Both the position numbers and the translations under genes were made by a program. A stretch of 64,000 bases of DNA from Atlantibacter hermannii (GTDB taxonomy: Bacteria > Pseudomonadota > Gammaproteobacteria > Enterobacterales > Enterobacteriaceae): the NCBI RefSeq assembly GCF_009907385.1, contig NZ_JAAATR010000027.1, positions 1 through 64,000 on the forward strand, in the 5' to 3' direction. This document shows positions 1 to 13,532 of the stretch, piece after piece (within the stretch, counting starts at the first letter, position 1; each line of letters opens with the position of its first letter). Below the pieces are notes generated by a model, which saw only the letters and a list, made by a program, of their open reading frames with translations, was not told the origin of the DNA and did no database searches.

Positions 1-162
<162 letters not shown>

Positions 163-181
163 TTAGTTTTAACCCCGGGGC

Positions 182-2308
<2,127 letters not shown>

Positions 2309-2393
2309 TTATTGCATTAGGCGTTCAGATTAAGTTAACCAGTGCGGGCAACCCAACTGAAGCGCCCGCCTGGTGACTATCATTCCGAAGGGA

Positions 2394-3437
<1,044 letters not shown>

Positions 3438-3458
3438 GAAATATACAGCGATCTCAGG

Positions 3459-3746
3459 CTACCAGTTCATCTGACCAGGGTGCGTCATGGCTAATCTGAC
3501 GAAGTCATTATAGCTAACCCTGCCGATATCGGTCGAAATTTGAGCGCTCAAACCTCTCGCAACAATGTCATTTTCCAGCGCGTAAAGGGATATGGGGGCC
3601 TGCTGCAATAATTCAAGGAAGGTCGTGCCTGCGATACCGGCCACCACGCCATCCTGAATCAGCAAGACATCATCGCCGGGCGCAAGCATCCGCAGGAAGC
3701 CTGTGAAATCCATCTGCCATGGCGAGCGCGTTAAGGTATGCAGCAT
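3459..3746 (-). CDS. tusB: TusB, sulfurtransferase complex subunit
   Basis: 95 aa, starts MLHTLTRSPW. Subunit of the cytoplasmic TusBCD heterohexamer, which takes persulfide sulfur from TusA and passes it to TusE and MnmA for 2-thiouridine at the wobble position of tRNA Lys, Glu and Gln. TusB has the DsrH fold and no catalytic cysteine; consistent with that, this protein contains no cysteine at all. Third gene of tusDCB, 7 bp after tusC, and directly upstream of the str promoter, the conserved order. Confidence 0.95.
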   Translation of the reverse strand: MLHTLTRSPWQMDFTGFLRMLAPGDDVLLIQDGVVAGIAGTTFLELLQQAPISLYALENDIVARGLSAQISTDIGRVSYNDFVRLAMTHPGQMNW

Positions 3747-3753
3747 TGAAACC

Positions 3754-4116
3754 TCAGAAACGTAAAATCACATCGTACTGGTTAAGCGCGTCCCGCAGGC
3801 GCGCGCTGTCCAGGGCTTCTGCCTCCACGACAAACTCGCTGGCGTCCGGGTCCAGTCCGCGCTCGCGCAACGAATCGGCGCAAAGCCAGCAGTTCTCGAT
3901 ATCATAGAGCGCCAGCAGTTTGAAGGTGGCAATATAGTCGCGGGCCAGGATCTCGCCGGGCTGTTGGCCTGCCAGGATTTGAAAAACACCGTCGCCAATA
4001 AAGAAAACGCCCAACTCATCGCTGAGCGCCGATGTCGCCAACAGCGCATCCAGCCCTTCACGCCCTGCTGAAGCACCATGGGGGACGGAGGAAAAAACAA
4101 ACGCGACACGGTTCAT
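3754..4116 (-). CDS. tusC: TusC, sulfurtransferase complex subunit
   Basis: 120 aa DsrF-like subunit of TusBCD, starting [20 protein letters not shown]. It is structural in the 2-thiouridine sulfur relay. The start ATG overlaps the end of tusD by 1 bp (4116), indicating translational coupling. Length and sequence match the E. coli family closely. Confidence 0.95.
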   Translation of the reverse strand: MNRVAFVFSSVPHGASAGREGLDALLATSALSDELGVFFIGDGVFQILAGQQPGEILARDYIATFKLLALYDIENCWLCADSLRERGLDPDASEFVVEAEALDSARLRDALNQYDVILRF

Positions 4117-4502
4117 TAGAATTGCACCATACGATCGCTGGTAAGCGCCGCTTCAGCCAGTGCGCCAAGGCCGCTTAACGTAAACCCCGGCTGCAGATTA
4201 GCGCCAGGCAAATTGAGTTGCTGCGCCTGTTCGTCGTCGGTGATGCCGCGTCGTAACGCTGCCGCGACGCAAATATGCAGCGCCACGCCCTGTTCTTCAC
4301 TCAGGCGCTGCCAGGCGCGTACCATATCAAACTCATCGCTGGCAGGGGACGTCAGTTGGTTGGCGTTATAAACGCCTTCCCGATAAAAGAAGACGCTTTC
4401 CACGCGATGCCCTTCCTCTATGACAGCTCTGGCGAATTGATAAGCGCTGCTGGCTTGCTGCGTGCCATACGCCGGGCCGGTGACCATAAGCGCAAAACGC
4501 AT
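4116..4502 (-). CDS. tusD: TusD, catalytic sulfurtransferase subunit
   Basis: 128 aa DsrE-like subunit. Cys78 (in [13 protein letters not shown]) is the cysteine that carries the persulfide in E. coli TusD, and it is conserved. It accepts sulfur from TusA and hands it to TusE. The ATG overlaps the yheO stop by 1 bp (4502), so yheO-tusD-tusC-tusB read as one tightly coupled operon. Confidence 0.95.
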   Translation of the reverse strand: MRFALMVTGPAYGTQQASSAYQFARAVIEEGHRVESVFFYREGVYNANQLTSPASDEFDMVRAWQRLSEEQGVALHICVAAALRRGITDDEQAQQLNLPGANLQPGFTLSGLGALAEAALTSDRMVQF

Positions 4503-5230
4503 CAGCGCTCTTGCCCGGTAAAATCGCCGCTCTTGAACTGGCGAATATAGAGATACACCGTGTGTTTGGAGATGTTTAACCGATCGGCGACCTGGTTGAT
4601 AGCGTCTTTAATATCGAAGATGCCTTTTTCATAAAGGTTGAGCACAATCTGGCGATTCTTGGCATTGTTGGAGACGTTGCGATCCGCGTTAACTTCTTCA
4701 ATGGTGAATTCCAGCGTCTGCATCACCAGATCTTCCACCGAGGAGGCGAAGTTCACCGAGGAAGGCACTTCCTGATCCTGGGTTTCCGGCGGCACAAATG
4801 TGCTCATAATCTGCGAAAACGGCACGTCGAGATTCATATTGATGCACAACAGGCCGATTACCCGCTGATCCCGGTTACGAATAGCGATTGTCACTGACTT
4901 CATCAGTACGCCGCTTTTGGCGCGGGTGAAATAGCACTTCGAGACGCTACTGTCGGCACCGGTCATATCATGCAGCATACGCAGCGCCAGGTCGGTTATC
5001 GGCGAGCCAATTTTTCGCCCGGTGTGTTCGCCGTTCGCGATGCGGATGGCGGAGCATTTTAGGTCCTGCAAAGAGTGCAACACGATTTCGCAATGTGAGC
5101 CAATCAGCATGGCTAACCCGTCCACTACCGCTTCATAGGATTTGAGAATATCGAAATCAGTTTGATCAAAAGGACGCTGGTCCAGTAAATCAAGTTCACT
5201 GGTCTCGTTAGTTAAAAGCGAATTGGACAT
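4502..5230 (-). CDS. yheO: YheO, PAS-like/HTH DNA-binding regulator
   Basis: 242 aa. Residues about 20-140 match the YheO-like (PAS-related) sensory domain, and the C-terminal 60 residues contain the helix-turn-helix region ([20 protein letters not shown]) seen in YheO/DauR-type regulators. Its target and ligand are not established as far as I know. It is the first gene of yheO-tusDCB, so it may regulate tRNA thiolation genes or itself; that is inference. Confidence 0.9.
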   Translation of the reverse strand: MSNSLLTNETSELDLLDQRPFDQTDFDILKSYEAVVDGLAMLIGSHCEIVLHSLQDLKCSAIRIANGEHTGRKIGSPITDLALRMLHDMTGADSSVSKCYFTRAKSGVLMKSVTIAIRNRDQRVIGLLCINMNLDVPFSQIMSTFVPPETQDQEVPSSVNFASSVEDLVMQTLEFTIEEVNADRNVSNNAKNRQIVLNLYEKGIFDIKDAINQVADRLNISKHTVYLYIRQFKSGDFTGQER

Positions 5231-5423
5231 GAAAGAATACCACCCTATACATAGAGCCTGTCGTATTTCGGTGTCAGGGCAGACTCATCACTCAGTTGTT
5301 ACGCAAACAGATAAAGTAATACAGCGTCAGACGTGTTTTCCAGTGTTAATTATACCCGTCATCTTTCGGGTTGCCTGCGCCATGGCCTGCAACATAACGG
5401 ACAATGACCCTGCGGCAAATAAA

Positions 5424-5450
5424 AAACCGCCGCCTGGCAGGCGGCGGTTT
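5424..5450 (-). terminator. Intrinsic terminator of fkpA
   Basis: Perfect 12-bp stem AAACCGCCGCCT/AGGCGGCGGTTT with a 3-nt loop, 12 bp after the fkpA stop. The A-run on the plus strand gives a U-tract in the fkpA transcript. Confidence 0.9.
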
Positions 5451-5461
5451 CAAACTCTTGC

Positions 5462-6277
5462 TTATTTCTTAGCGTCGTCGCCAGCAGCGGCTTTCTCATC
5501 TGCTTGCGGCGCGGCATCGGCTTTCGGAGCCGGTTTAATGTCCAGCAGCTCTACGTCAAACACCAGGGTAGAGTTGGCAGGAATGCCCGGTACGCCATTT
5601 TTACCGTAAGCCAGCTCAGGTGGGATGACCAGCTTGATTTTGCCGCCTTTCTTGATGTTTTTCAGGCCCTCAGTCCAGCCTGGGATCACACCGTCAAGAC
5701 GGAAAGAAAGCGGCTCGCCGCGGGTGTAAGAGTTATCAAACTCTTTACCGTCGACCAGCGTCCCTTTGTAGTTAACCACAACGGTGTCGCTGTCTTTAGG
5801 CGCTTCGCCAGTACCGGCTTTTTCTACTTTGTACATCAGGCCGGTAGAGGAGGTTTTCACACCTTTTTCTTTGGCGAAAGTATCGCGATAGGCTTTGCCT
5901 TTATCGGCGTTTTCTTTCGCGTCTTTTTCCATCTTCTCTTGCGCGGAAGCTTTCACACGCGCTTCAAACGCCTGGAGAGTCTGCTCAATTTCCTGATCGG
6001 AAAGTTTGCTCTTATCAGCAAATGCATCCTGAACACCGGCAATCAGCTGTGCTTTATCTAATTTGATGCCCAGCTTTTCTTGTTCTTTTAATGAGTTCTC
6101 CATGTAACGGCCCAGTGAAGCACCCAGCGCATAGGCTGATTTCTGGTCATCGTTTTGGAATGCTGATTTGCTCTCGGCAGTTGCAGCAGGCGTGGCCGCA
6201 GGTGCAGCAAACGCAGGGGCATTCAGAGCAACGGCTAGGGTGGTCGCCAGCAGCGTGACTTTAAACAGTGATTTCAT
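5462..6277 (-). CDS. fkpA: FkpA, periplasmic FKBP-type peptidyl-prolyl isomerase
   Basis: 271 aa periplasmic chaperone and prolyl isomerase. A Sec signal peptide (MKSLFKVTLLATTLAVALNA then PAFA-A, about 25 residues) is followed by an alpha-helical dimerisation and chaperone domain to about residue 140. The FKBP domain follows, with VVNYKGTLVDGKEFDNS and GWTEGLKNIKKGGK typical of the fold. The C-terminus is a lysine/alanine-rich tail. In E. coli it belongs to the sigma-E envelope-stress regulon; I did not identify the promoter here. It diverges from slyX. Confidence 0.97.
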   Translation of the reverse strand: MKSLFKVTLLATTLAVALNAPAFAAPAATPAATAESKSAFQNDDQKSAYALGASLGRYMENSLKEQEKLGIKLDKAQLIAGVQDAFADKSKLSDQEIEQTLQAFEARVKASAQEKMEKDAKENADKGKAYRDTFAKEKGVKTSSTGLMYKVEKAGTGEAPKDSDTVVVNYKGTLVDGKEFDNSYTRGEPLSFRLDGVIPGWTEGLKNIKKGGKIKLVIPPELAYGKNGVPGIPANSTLVFDVELLDIKPAPKADAAPQADEKAAAGDDAKK

Positions 6278-6500
6278 CCATTTCTCCAGAACCGAGGCCT
6301 CTCACCCCGGTTTAATATCAGCAAAGAGGCTTACTATAACGTCGCGGAAGAAATCTACACAATCTTCGGGAACGTTATAGGATCAAATTGAGACTATTTT
6401 TGTATGCAGAAGTTTCATCCCCGGTAATTCACCGCTGCAAACATCCTGTTTTTTCGCGTAAAATCACAAACGTGTTTAAACGCTGTCAGAGAGGGTAGTC

Positions 6501-6719
6501 ATGCAGCATCTATCGACCGAACAACGGCTGGCAGAGCTTGAAAGTCGTCTTGCATTTCAGGAAATTACCATCGAAGAGTTAAACCAGACGGTAACGGCCC
6601 ATGAGCTGGAGATGGTTAAGCTGCGGGAGCATCTGCGGTTATTAGTGGAAAAGTTGAAGGCCACACAACCTTCGATGGTCGCGCCGCAGTCTGAAGAAAC
6701 GCCCCCACCGCATTATTAA
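6501..6719 (+). CDS. slyX: SlyX family protein
   Basis: 72 aa, predicted to be almost entirely coiled coil: heptad-like Leu/Ile spacing through residues 5-50 ([12 protein letters not shown], then [19 protein letters not shown]), with a proline-rich tail ending PPPHY. Function is unknown. It diverges from fkpA, converges on slyD and shares a bidirectional terminator with it. A Shine-Dalgarno-like GAGAGGG lies 7 bp before the ATG. Confidence 0.92.
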   Translation: MQHLSTEQRLAELESRLAFQEITIEELNQTVTAHELEMVKLREHLRLLVEKLKATQPSMVAPQSEETPPPHY

Positions 6720-6726
6720 GAGCAAT

Positions 6727-6752
6727 AAAAAAGGCAGCCAGGCTGCCTTTTT
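6727..6752. terminator. Bidirectional terminator between slyX and slyD
   Basis: Stem AAGGCAG/CTGCCTT with a 5-nt loop, flanked by an A-run at 6727-6732 and a T-run at 6747-6752, so it can serve both convergent genes. Confidence 0.9.
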
Positions 6753-6763
6753 CGTTTTCGCAT

Positions 6764-7357
6764 TTAGTGGCAACCGCAGCCACCGTTGCCGCCGCAACCG
6801 CCTTTGCCGTGCTCGTGGCCGTGGTCATGACCATGGCCGTGACCGCCGCAGCAGCCGTCATGACCGTGGTCGTGATCGTGGTCATGGCCGTGCGCGCCGT
6901 GAACGTGGCCATGAGCCAGTTCTTCTTCGGTCGCTTCGCGGATCGCGACAACTTCGACGTTGAATTTCAGATTCTGGCCAGCCAGCATGTGGTTGCCGTC
7001 AACCACAACGTGATCGTCTTCCACCTCAGTAATCTCAACCGGAACCGGGCCCTGGTCAGTTTCAGCCAGGAAACGCATGCCAACCTGCAGTTCGTCAACG
7101 CCCAAGAAGACGTCTTTCGGTACGCGCTGCACCAGGTTTTCGTCATACTGGCCGTAAGCGTCGTTGGCGCCCACAGCAACGTCGAATTTATCGCCGACGT
7201 CGTGGCCTTCCAGCGCATTTTCCAGACCGGAAATCAGTGAACCATGACCATGAAGATAGTCCAGCGGTGCACTCACCGGAGACTCATCCACCAATACACC
7301 GTCTTCTGTACGTACCTGATAGGCCAGGCTGACCACCAGGTCTTTTGCTACTTTCAT
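6764..7357 (-). CDS. slyD: SlyD, FKBP-type prolyl isomerase and metallochaperone
   Basis: 197 aa from the ATG at 7355-7357 (MKVAKDLVVSLAYQVRTEDG). The frame is open further upstream but the extension has no family match. FKBP halves flank the insert-in-flap chaperone domain (about residues 70-125). The last 50 residues are a His/Cys/Asp/Gly metal-binding tail (HGHDHDHDHGHD, then GCCGGHGHGHD) ending GGCGCH. SlyD folds proteins and supplies Ni(II) for hydrogenase maturation; it is also the host factor for phiX174 lysis. An AGGAGATATC Shine-Dalgarno supports the start. Confidence 0.97.
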   Translation of the reverse strand: MKVAKDLVVSLAYQVRTEDGVLVDESPVSAPLDYLHGHGSLISGLENALEGHDVGDKFDVAVGANDAYGQYDENLVQRVPKDVFLGVDELQVGMRFLAETDQGPVPVEITEVEDDHVVVDGNHMLAGQNLKFNVEVVAIREATEEELAHGHVHGAHGHDHDHDHGHDGCCGGHGHGHDHGHEHGKGGCGGNGGCGCH

Positions 7358-7451
7358 GATATCTCCTGAGCGTGGAAAAATTTCTGGCGCCGATTGTAAC
7401 GGAAATCGACGCCTGTGTACCCCTAAGCTTAAAAAAAGCTGACCGATCGCG

Positions 7452-7646
7452 CTAGTCGGGATGGAAAATCCCGATGACTTGCTCTTGCTCGCGCACATGC
7501 GACTGGGCAGATTTATCCGCCTCGCGCATTTGATGGCCGCACTTAACGCATTCAACAATATCGACATTATTTTCGCGCCACATCGCCAGCGAATCTTGCG
7601 CCTGGCAGGACGGACAAACCGCCCCGGCTATGAATCTTTTTCGCAC
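7452..7646 (-). CDS. yheV: YheV, small zinc-ribbon protein
   Basis: 64 aa with two CxxC pairs (CPSC at residues 11-14 and CVKC at 33-36), a predicted zinc ribbon. Function unknown. The E. coli protein begins MAIRKRFIAGA; here the codons in that place read ACG-TCA-GTG, so the ATG is lost and the best start is GTG at 7644-7646, two codons shorter, with GAGG 7 nt upstream. It lies 15 bp after kefB, and kefG-kefB-yheV reads as one unit. Confidence 0.88.
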   Translation of the reverse strand: MRKRFIAGAVCPSCQAQDSLAMWRENNVDIVECVKCGHQMREADKSAQSHVREQEQVIGIFHPD

Positions 7647-7661
7647 TGACGTACCTCGTTG

Positions 7662-9467
7662 TTACTCAAATTCATCCCAACCATCAAATTGCCGCCGCTC
7701 CTGCTGCATTTCACGCTGGAAGATCTCTTCCAGTTCGCGGCGAGCTTCGCGCACGCGGGATATCTGCGCGGTATCGGTATGGATTGGCATTAATTCCCGC
7801 AGCATACGCATATCCAGCCGACGAAAATGCAGTTGCGCGCGCTGTGCCTGATGGGGATGCAGCCCCACCGATATTAACGCTTTGCGGCCAAGTTCAAGCG
7901 CACTGGAGAACGTCTCACGGGAAAATTGCGTCACGCCTGCCTGCAGCAGTTCGTGGGCCTCAACGCGCCCCCGCGCACGGGCTAAAATCGCCAGATGGGG
8001 AAAATGCTGTTGGCAAAGGTGCACAATCTTTAGGGTATCTTCCGGCTCATTACTGGTAATGACAATGGATTTTGCTTGTTCTGCCCCGGCAGAACGCAAA
8101 AGCTCGAGTTGTGTCGCATCCCCGTAGTAAACCTTGTAACCGTATTTGCGCATCAGGTTGACGCTGCTAATGTCGCGCTCCAGCACCGTTATACGCATTT
8201 TGTTCGCCATCAGTAAGCGCCCAATCACCTGACCGAAGCGCCCAAAGCCCACCACAATCACCTGCGGTTTATCATCTTCAACCCAGGGTTGCTCATCCCC
8301 ATCTTCTGGTTCATTGAACCGGCGCGCCAGATGCTTATCAATGCGCTTCATTAATAGCGGCGTGGTCATCATCGACAGCGTCACGGTGACCAGCAGCAAC
8401 GCCATCTGATCCCCCTGAAACAGCCGCTGCGATGAAGCCGTTGAAAACAGCACAAACGCGAATTCGCCGCCCTGGCTGAGCACGCCGGAAAATTGCAGCC
8501 GTTCTGAATTACGCAACCCGTAGAGATGGGCGAGGCCATACAGTACCGCTATTTTCACCGCCACCAGAATGGCAACGCCCGCCACCACCAGCAGGATATG
8601 GGTGTACAGCACGCCCAGGTTGAGCGCCATGCCGACAGAGATAAAGAACAGCCCCAGCAAGAGGCCCTTAAAGGGGTCGATGGCGATTTCCAGCTCATGG
8701 CGGTATTCGCTTTCCGCCAGCAGGATCCCGGCGATAAACGTTCCCAGCGCCATCGACAGACCTAGCGCGTCCATAAACAGCGCCGAGCCCAGCACCAGCA
8801 ACAGGGTCGCGGCGGTAAACACCTCGCGCACCCCGGAACTGGCGATGAAGCGAAACACCGGGCGCAGCAGATAGCGGCCGCCAATCAACATCCCGGCAAA
8901 CGCCAGCACCTTGAGACCCACTTTAGTCCAGTCAAGATGCTCATCGGCATTGCCTGCCAGCAGCGGCACCAGCGCCAGCGCCGGGATCACCGCCAAATCC
9001 TGGAACAGTAACACTGAAAAGCCCAACTGCCCGGACTCGCTGCGGTTCATGCCTTTTTCACGCATGAGTTGCAGCGCCATCGCGGTAGAAGACATCGCCA
9101 GGCCAATCCCGCCGACAATCGCCGCCTGCCAGGAGAAATGAGTGAGCATCAGCAACACCGCCAGGATCCCCGCGCTAAGCAATACCTGCGCCGCCCCCAC
9201 GCCGAAAATTGAACGCCGCAGCTGCCACAGTTTCGCCGGGTTCAGCTCCAGTCCGATGATAAACATCAGGAACACCACGCCAAGCTCTGAGAAATGCAGG
9301 ATCTCATCGACGTCGCTGATAAACCCTAACCCCCACGGGCCGATGGCGATCCCCGCCAGCAAATAGCCCAGCACCGCGCCAATACCTAAACGCGCCGCCA
9401 GCGGCACCGCGACGACCGCCGCGAATAAAAACAGCACGCCCGCTAACAACAAATCCGCGCCTTCCAT
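7662..9467 (-). CDS. kefB: KefB, glutathione-regulated K+/H+ antiporter
   Basis: 601 aa from the ATG at 9465-9467 ([20 protein letters not shown]), exactly the E. coli length. About 12-13 membrane segments of the CPA2 antiporter fold fill residues 1-385. An RCK/KTN domain follows, with the Rossmann motif GFGRFGQ near 407. Glutathione bound to this domain holds the channel shut, and glutathione S-conjugates open it, acidifying the cytoplasm to protect against electrophiles. The start overlaps the kefG stop (TAATG), so it is translationally coupled to its ancillary protein. Confidence 0.97.
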   Translation of the reverse strand: MEGADLLLAGVLFLFAAVVAVPLAARLGIGAVLGYLLAGIAIGPWGLGFISDVDEILHFSELGVVFLMFIIGLELNPAKLWQLRRSIFGVGAAQVLLSAGILAVLLMLTHFSWQAAIVGGIGLAMSSTAMALQLMREKGMNRSESGQLGFSVLLFQDLAVIPALALVPLLAGNADEHLDWTKVGLKVLAFAGMLIGGRYLLRPVFRFIASSGVREVFTAATLLLVLGSALFMDALGLSMALGTFIAGILLAESEYRHELEIAIDPFKGLLLGLFFISVGMALNLGVLYTHILLVVAGVAILVAVKIAVLYGLAHLYGLRNSERLQFSGVLSQGGEFAFVLFSTASSQRLFQGDQMALLLVTVTLSMMTTPLLMKRIDKHLARRFNEPEDGDEQPWVEDDKPQVIVVGFGRFGQVIGRLLMANKMRITVLERDISSVNLMRKYGYKVYYGDATQLELLRSAGAEQAKSIVITSNEPEDTLKIVHLCQQHFPHLAILARARGRVEAHELLQAGVTQFSRETFSSALELGRKALISVGLHPHQAQRAQLHFRRLDMRMLRELMPIHTDTAQISRVREARRELEEIFQREMQQERRQFDGWDEFE

Positions 9468-10021
9468 TACCGACCTCCCGGGATGCGCGGCGAGGCCAGC
9501 CATTCGCCATAGGCCCTGGCGTGGCTTTCCAGTTCTGCCAGCGCCTGCCGGCGCGCCCAGTAAACAATCATTGGCGAGAGCCACTGCATATGGCACATGG
9601 CCGCCGTCAGTTCGAAGGGACGAAGAATTTCACTGAGAGAGTAGCGATTAAACCCATCACCGCGATACGCGCCTTCCGGCTCGCCGGTAGTGATGACGCT
9701 ACGCCAGTACTTTCCCGCGAGCTGATTTCCTCCCGGTCCACTGGCAAAGCCGCGGCTGAGCACCCGGTCGAGCCACTCTTTGAGCAACGCGGGGCAGCTG
9801 TAGGTATAAAGCGGGTGTTGAAACACAATGACGTCGTGCGCCAACAGCAACGCCTGTTCACGCGGGATATCGATAAAAAAGTCGGGATAGTGCGCATAGA
9901 GATCGTGCACGGTAACATTTGCAAGTTGCGAAGCCGGCTTAAGCAGAACGCGGTTTGCCACCGAGTCCTGGGATTCCGGATGGGCATACAGCAGCAACAC
10001 TTTCGCTGTGTCTGACATCAT
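9467..10021 (-). CDS. kefG: KefG, ancillary protein of KefB
   Basis: 184 aa from [20 protein letters not shown], the E. coli length; the upstream open frame has no homology, and a GGGAGGGG Shine-Dalgarno sits just before this ATG. It has the NAD(P)H:quinone oxidoreductase (flavodoxin-like) fold, with the family motif [20 protein letters not shown]. KefG is needed for full KefB activity. First gene of kefG-kefB-yheV, divergent from yheS. Confidence 0.95.
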   Translation of the reverse strand: MMSDTAKVLLLYAHPESQDSVANRVLLKPASQLANVTVHDLYAHYPDFFIDIPREQALLLAHDVIVFQHPLYTYSCPALLKEWLDRVLSRGFASGPGGNQLAGKYWRSVITTGEPEGAYRGDGFNRYSLSEILRPFELTAAMCHMQWLSPMIVYWARRQALAELESHARAYGEWLASPRIPGGR

Positions 10022-10224
10022 TCCCCTCCCGGGCGTAAAACTTTTCTCTTTCTGACGGACACGCAACGGCCTGCGCCGCCGATCTTCTTGCCGCAATGGC
10101 GCAGCCAGAATGATTTTGTGTATCGTCTTCTTTTTGGGCTACCATTGCGGCCCGGTGCGGCAAATCGCCCACACCTTACATTATCATAATGACAAATTAA
10201 CATAGTCAGAACATACGGCGCTCT

Positions 10225-12129
10225 ATGATTGTATTCTCCTCGTTGCAAATTCGTCGCGGCACACGCGTACTGCTGGATAACGCGACCGCTACCATCAACC
10301 CTGGCCAAAAAGTCGGCCTGGTGGGTAAAAACGGCTGCGGTAAATCTACCCTGCTGTCGCTGTTGAAAAGCGAAATCACCGCCGACGGGGGGAGCCATAC
10401 CTTTCCGGGCAACTGGCAGTTAGCCTGGGTGAATCAGGAAACCCCTGCCCTTGCCGTCCCGGCCATTGAATACGTGATCGACGGCGATCGCGAATACCGC
10501 CAGTTTGAGCGCGAGCTGAACGATGCCAACGCGCGCAACGACGGTCACGCCATCGCCGCCGCGCATGGCAAACTCGACGCCATCAGTGCCTGGACCATTC
10601 GCTCCCGCGCCGCCAGCCTGCTACACGGCTTAGGTTTCAGCAACGAACAGCTCGAGCGCCCGGTCAGCGACTTCTCCGGTGGATGGCGGATGCGCCTTAA
10701 CCTGGCGCAGGCATTGATTTGCCGTTCCGACCTGCTGCTGCTCGATGAACCAACCAACCACCTCGATTTAGACGCGGTTATCTGGCTGGAAAAATGGCTG
10801 AAAAGCTATCAGGGAACGCTGATTTTGATCTCTCACGACCGTGACTTCCTCGATCCGGTGGTGGATAAAATTATTCATATCGAGCAGCAGACGATGTTCG
10901 AATACACCGGCAACTACAGCTCCTTCGAGCGCCAGCGCGCCACGCGTCTCGCGCAGCAGCAGTCGATGTATGAAAGCCAGCAGCAGCGCGTGGCGCACCT
11001 GCAAAGCTTTATCGACCGTTTTAAAGCTAAAGCCTCGAAAGCGAAGCAGGCCCAGAGCCGTATCAAAATGCTCGAGCGTATGGAGCTGATTCTGCCCGCG
11101 CACGTCGATAATCCGTTCCACTTCAGTTTTCGCGCCCCGGAAAGCCTGCCCAATCCGCTGTTGAAAATGGAAAAAGTGAGCGCGGGCTATGGCGATAAAA
11201 CGATTCTCGACTCCATAAAACTTAACCTGGTCCCGGGATCGCGCATCGGACTGCTGGGCCGTAACGGCGCGGGTAAATCGACGCTGATTAAACTGCTGGC
11301 GGGCGAGCTGGCCCCAATGCAGGGTGAGATTGGCCTGGCGAAGGGCATCAAGCTCGGCTATTTCGCCCAGCACCAGCTGGAATTTTTGCGCGCCGATGAG
11401 TCGCCGCTTCAGCACCTGGCGCGTATCGCGCCGCGCGAACTGGAGCAGCAACTGCGCGATTATCTCGGTGGTTTTGGTTTCCAGGGCGATAAGGTCAGCG
11501 AGAACACTGAACGCTTCTCCGGCGGCGAAAAAGCGCGGCTGGTGCTGGCGCTGATTGTCTGGCAGCGCCCTAACCTGCTGCTGCTCGATGAACCGACAAA
11601 CCACCTCGATCTGGATATGCGCCAGGCGCTCACCGATGCGCTGATTGAATTTGAAGGCGCGCTGGTGGTGGTCTCGCACGACCGTCATTTACTGCGTTCC
11701 ACCACGGATGATTTATACCTGGTGCACGACGGCAAAGTGGAAGCCTTTGACGGCGATCTGGAAGACTATCAGAAGTGGCTGAGCGACCTGCAAAAGCAGG
11801 AGAGCCAGCCAACGGAAACGGCGAAAGAGAACGCCAACAGCGCCCAGTCGCGTAAAGATCAGAAGCGCCGCGAGGCGGAGTTGCGCGCCCTGACGCAGCC
11901 GCTGCGCAAAGAGATTATGCGTCTCGAAAAGCTAATGGAAAAACTCCAGCAGCAGTTGGCGGACGTGGAAGCGCAGCTTGGCGACAGCGCGCTGTACGAT
12001 CAAAGCCGTAAGGCCGACTTAACAGACTGTCTGCAACGTCAGGCCAAAACCAAAGCCGACCTGGAAAATTGCGAAATGGAATGGCTGGACGCTCAGGAGC
12101 AGTTAGAGCAACTGCTTGAGGAATCATAA
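10225..12129 (+). CDS. yheS: YheS, ABC-F family ATPase
   Basis: 634 aa soluble protein with two ABC ATPase domains and no membrane segment. Walker A motifs are GKNGCGKST (about residues 34-42) and GRNGAGKST (about 346-354). Signature motifs are FSGGW and FSGGEK, and each half ends in LLLDEPTNHLDLD. Between them is the charged P-site tRNA interaction linker (about 230-300), and the C-terminus is a coiled coil rich in Gln/Lys/Glu. This is one of the four E. coli ABC-F translation factors with EttA, Uup and YbiT, acting at the ribosome E site. Divergent from kefG. Confidence 0.96.
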   Translation: MIVFSSLQIRRGTRVLLDNATATINPGQKVGLVGKNGCGKSTLLSLLKSEITADGGSHTFPGNWQLAWVNQETPALAVPAIEYVIDGDREYRQFERELNDANARNDGHAIAAAHGKLDAISAWTIRSRAASLLHGLGFSNEQLERPVSDFSGGWRMRLNLAQALICRSDLLLLDEPTNHLDLDAVIWLEKWLKSYQGTLILISHDRDFLDPVVDKIIHIEQQTMFEYTGNYSSFERQRATRLAQQQSMYESQQQRVAHLQSFIDRFKAKASKAKQAQSRIKMLERMELILPAHVDNPFHFSFRAPESLPNPLLKMEKVSAGYGDKTILDSIKLNLVPGSRIGLLGRNGAGKSTLIKLLAGELAPMQGEIGLAKGIKLGYFAQHQLEFLRADESPLQHLARIAPRELEQQLRDYLGGFGFQGDKVSENTERFSGGEKARLVLALIVWQRPNLLLLDEPTNHLDLDMRQALTDALIEFEGALVVVSHDRHLLRSTTDDLYLVHDGKVEAFDGDLEDYQKWLSDLQKQESQPTETAKENANSAQSRKDQKRREAELRALTQPLRKEIMRLEKLMEKLQQQLADVEAQLGDSALYDQSRKADLTDCLQRQAKTKADLENCEMEWLDAQEQLEQLLEES

Positions 12130-12192
12130 ACACTGACGCCCTTCATTAAACAAGTTCGCGAGAAGGATCCCTACAAAACATGAACCTGTGCT

Positions 12193-13209
12193 ATGGCTGA
12201 AATAACTCCTGCGGATTTAACCGGCAATCACGAGACGTCGCGCCATTTTCGGCCTATGCCGGGGGCGCGCAATCCTCACCTGCAAACCATGCTGCCGCGT
12301 ATTCTGCGGCGGCGGCTTCAGTTCACCCCGGTGTGGCAGCGGCTCGATACTCCGGACGGCGATTTTGTCGATCTGGCCTGGAGCGAAGATCCCCAACAGG
12401 CGCGCCATAAGCCCCGGCTGGTCATTTTCCACGGTCTGGAAGGCAGCCTGAATAGCCCATATGCCCACGGTTTAATCCAGGCGGCGCAAGCCCGCGGCTG
12501 GCTGGGAGTCGTGATGCATTTCCGGGGATGCAGCGGTGAACCGAATCGCATGCACCGGATTTACCATTCCGGCGAAACGGAAGATGGCCGCTGGTTTCTG
12601 GAGTGGATCGCCCGGCAGCTTGGCGAACAGCCAACTGCGGCGGTGGGCTTTTCCCTTGGCGGCAATATGCTGGCCTGCATGCTGGCGAAATATCCGCAGC
12701 TGCCGGTCAACGCGGCGGTGATTGTGTCCGCACCGTTTGTGCTGGAGCACTGCTGCTACCATATGGAAAAAGGCTTCTCCCGGGTCTATCAGCACTACCT
12801 GTTGAATCTGCTTAAGGCCAATGCCTCGCGCAAGCTGCTGGCTTATCCGGGCACGCTGCCGGTGGATTTAACCCAACTGAAAAGCATTCGCCGCCTGCGC
12901 GAGTTCGACGATCTGATCACCTCAAAAGCTCACGGCTTCAATGACGCGATCGATTATTACCGGCGCTGTAGCGCGATGCCGCTGCTGCCGTCGATTACCC
13001 AGCCTACACTTATCATTCATGCGCAGGACGATCCGTTTATGGATAGCCACGTTATCCCGGACATCGCTCAGTTGCCTGCCAATATCGAATACCAGCTAAC
13101 CGAATATGGCGGGCATGTGGGATTTGTGGGCGGTACGACTCTGCGCCCGACAATGTGGCTTGAGGCGCGCATTCCCGACTGGCTCACACCTTATCTGGAT
13201 AAACCATGA
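12193..13209 (+). CDS. yheT: YheT, alpha/beta hydrolase
   Basis: 338 aa. The nucleophile elbow GFSLGGNML puts the catalytic Ser near residue 154; the oxyanion region is FHGLEGS (residues 79-85), and likely triad partners are Asp in HAQDDPFM and His in YGGHVGF. It belongs to the AB-hydrolase 4 family (YheT/ABHD1-3-like). The natural substrate is unknown to me. It follows yheS by 63 bp and overlaps yheU by 4 bp (ATGA), so the two are coupled. Confidence 0.93.
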   Translation: MAEITPADLTGNHETSRHFRPMPGARNPHLQTMLPRILRRRLQFTPVWQRLDTPDGDFVDLAWSEDPQQARHKPRLVIFHGLEGSLNSPYAHGLIQAAQARGWLGVVMHFRGCSGEPNRMHRIYHSGETEDGRWFLEWIARQLGEQPTAAVGFSLGGNMLACMLAKYPQLPVNAAVIVSAPFVLEHCCYHMEKGFSRVYQHYLLNLLKANASRKLLAYPGTLPVDLTQLKSIRRLREFDDLITSKAHGFNDAIDYYRRCSAMPLLPSITQPTLIIHAQDDPFMDSHVIPDIAQLPANIEYQLTEYGGHVGFVGGTTLRPTMWLEARIPDWLTPYLDKP

Positions 13210-13424
13210 TTATTCCCTGGCAATCCCTCGACCCGGAAACGCTTGAAAACCTCATCGAAGCTTTTGTCTTGCGGGAAGGCACCGATTATGGTGAACATGA
13301 ACGCTCGCTCAGCGATAAAGTCTCGCAGGTAAAGCACCAACTGGAACGCGGCGACGCGGTTCTGGTATGGTCGGAACTGCATGAAACGGTCAATATTATG
13401 CCGCGCGACCAGTTCCGGGGCTGA
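13206..13424 (+). CDS. yheU: YheU family protein
   Basis: 72 aa conserved protein of unknown function ([20 protein letters not shown]). The family name and length match E. coli YheU. The ATG overlaps the yheT stop by 4 bp, indicating translational coupling within yheS-yheT-yheU. No catalytic motif is visible. Confidence 0.92.
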   Translation: MIIPWQSLDPETLENLIEAFVLREGTDYGEHERSLSDKVSQVKHQLERGDAVLVWSELHETVNIMPRDQFRG

Positions 13425-13532
13425 TCCGTTCGCTGAACAATAAAAATGACTGGCGGCTTATCAGAGCGCCAGAACGCATTCGCCTTGCGCGGGTCTTATC
13501 TTCACGTCGCTACCCTAAGGAGTTGTTCCGCT

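Noticed and set aside
6764..6920. His/Gly-rich repetitive stretch at the slyD 3' end as a possible DNA repeat element
   Set aside because: The repetition is explained by the metal-binding tail normal for SlyD.
10768..11688. 306-codon minus-strand frame opposite yheS
   Set aside because: Antisense shadow of the ABC-F gene; no motif.
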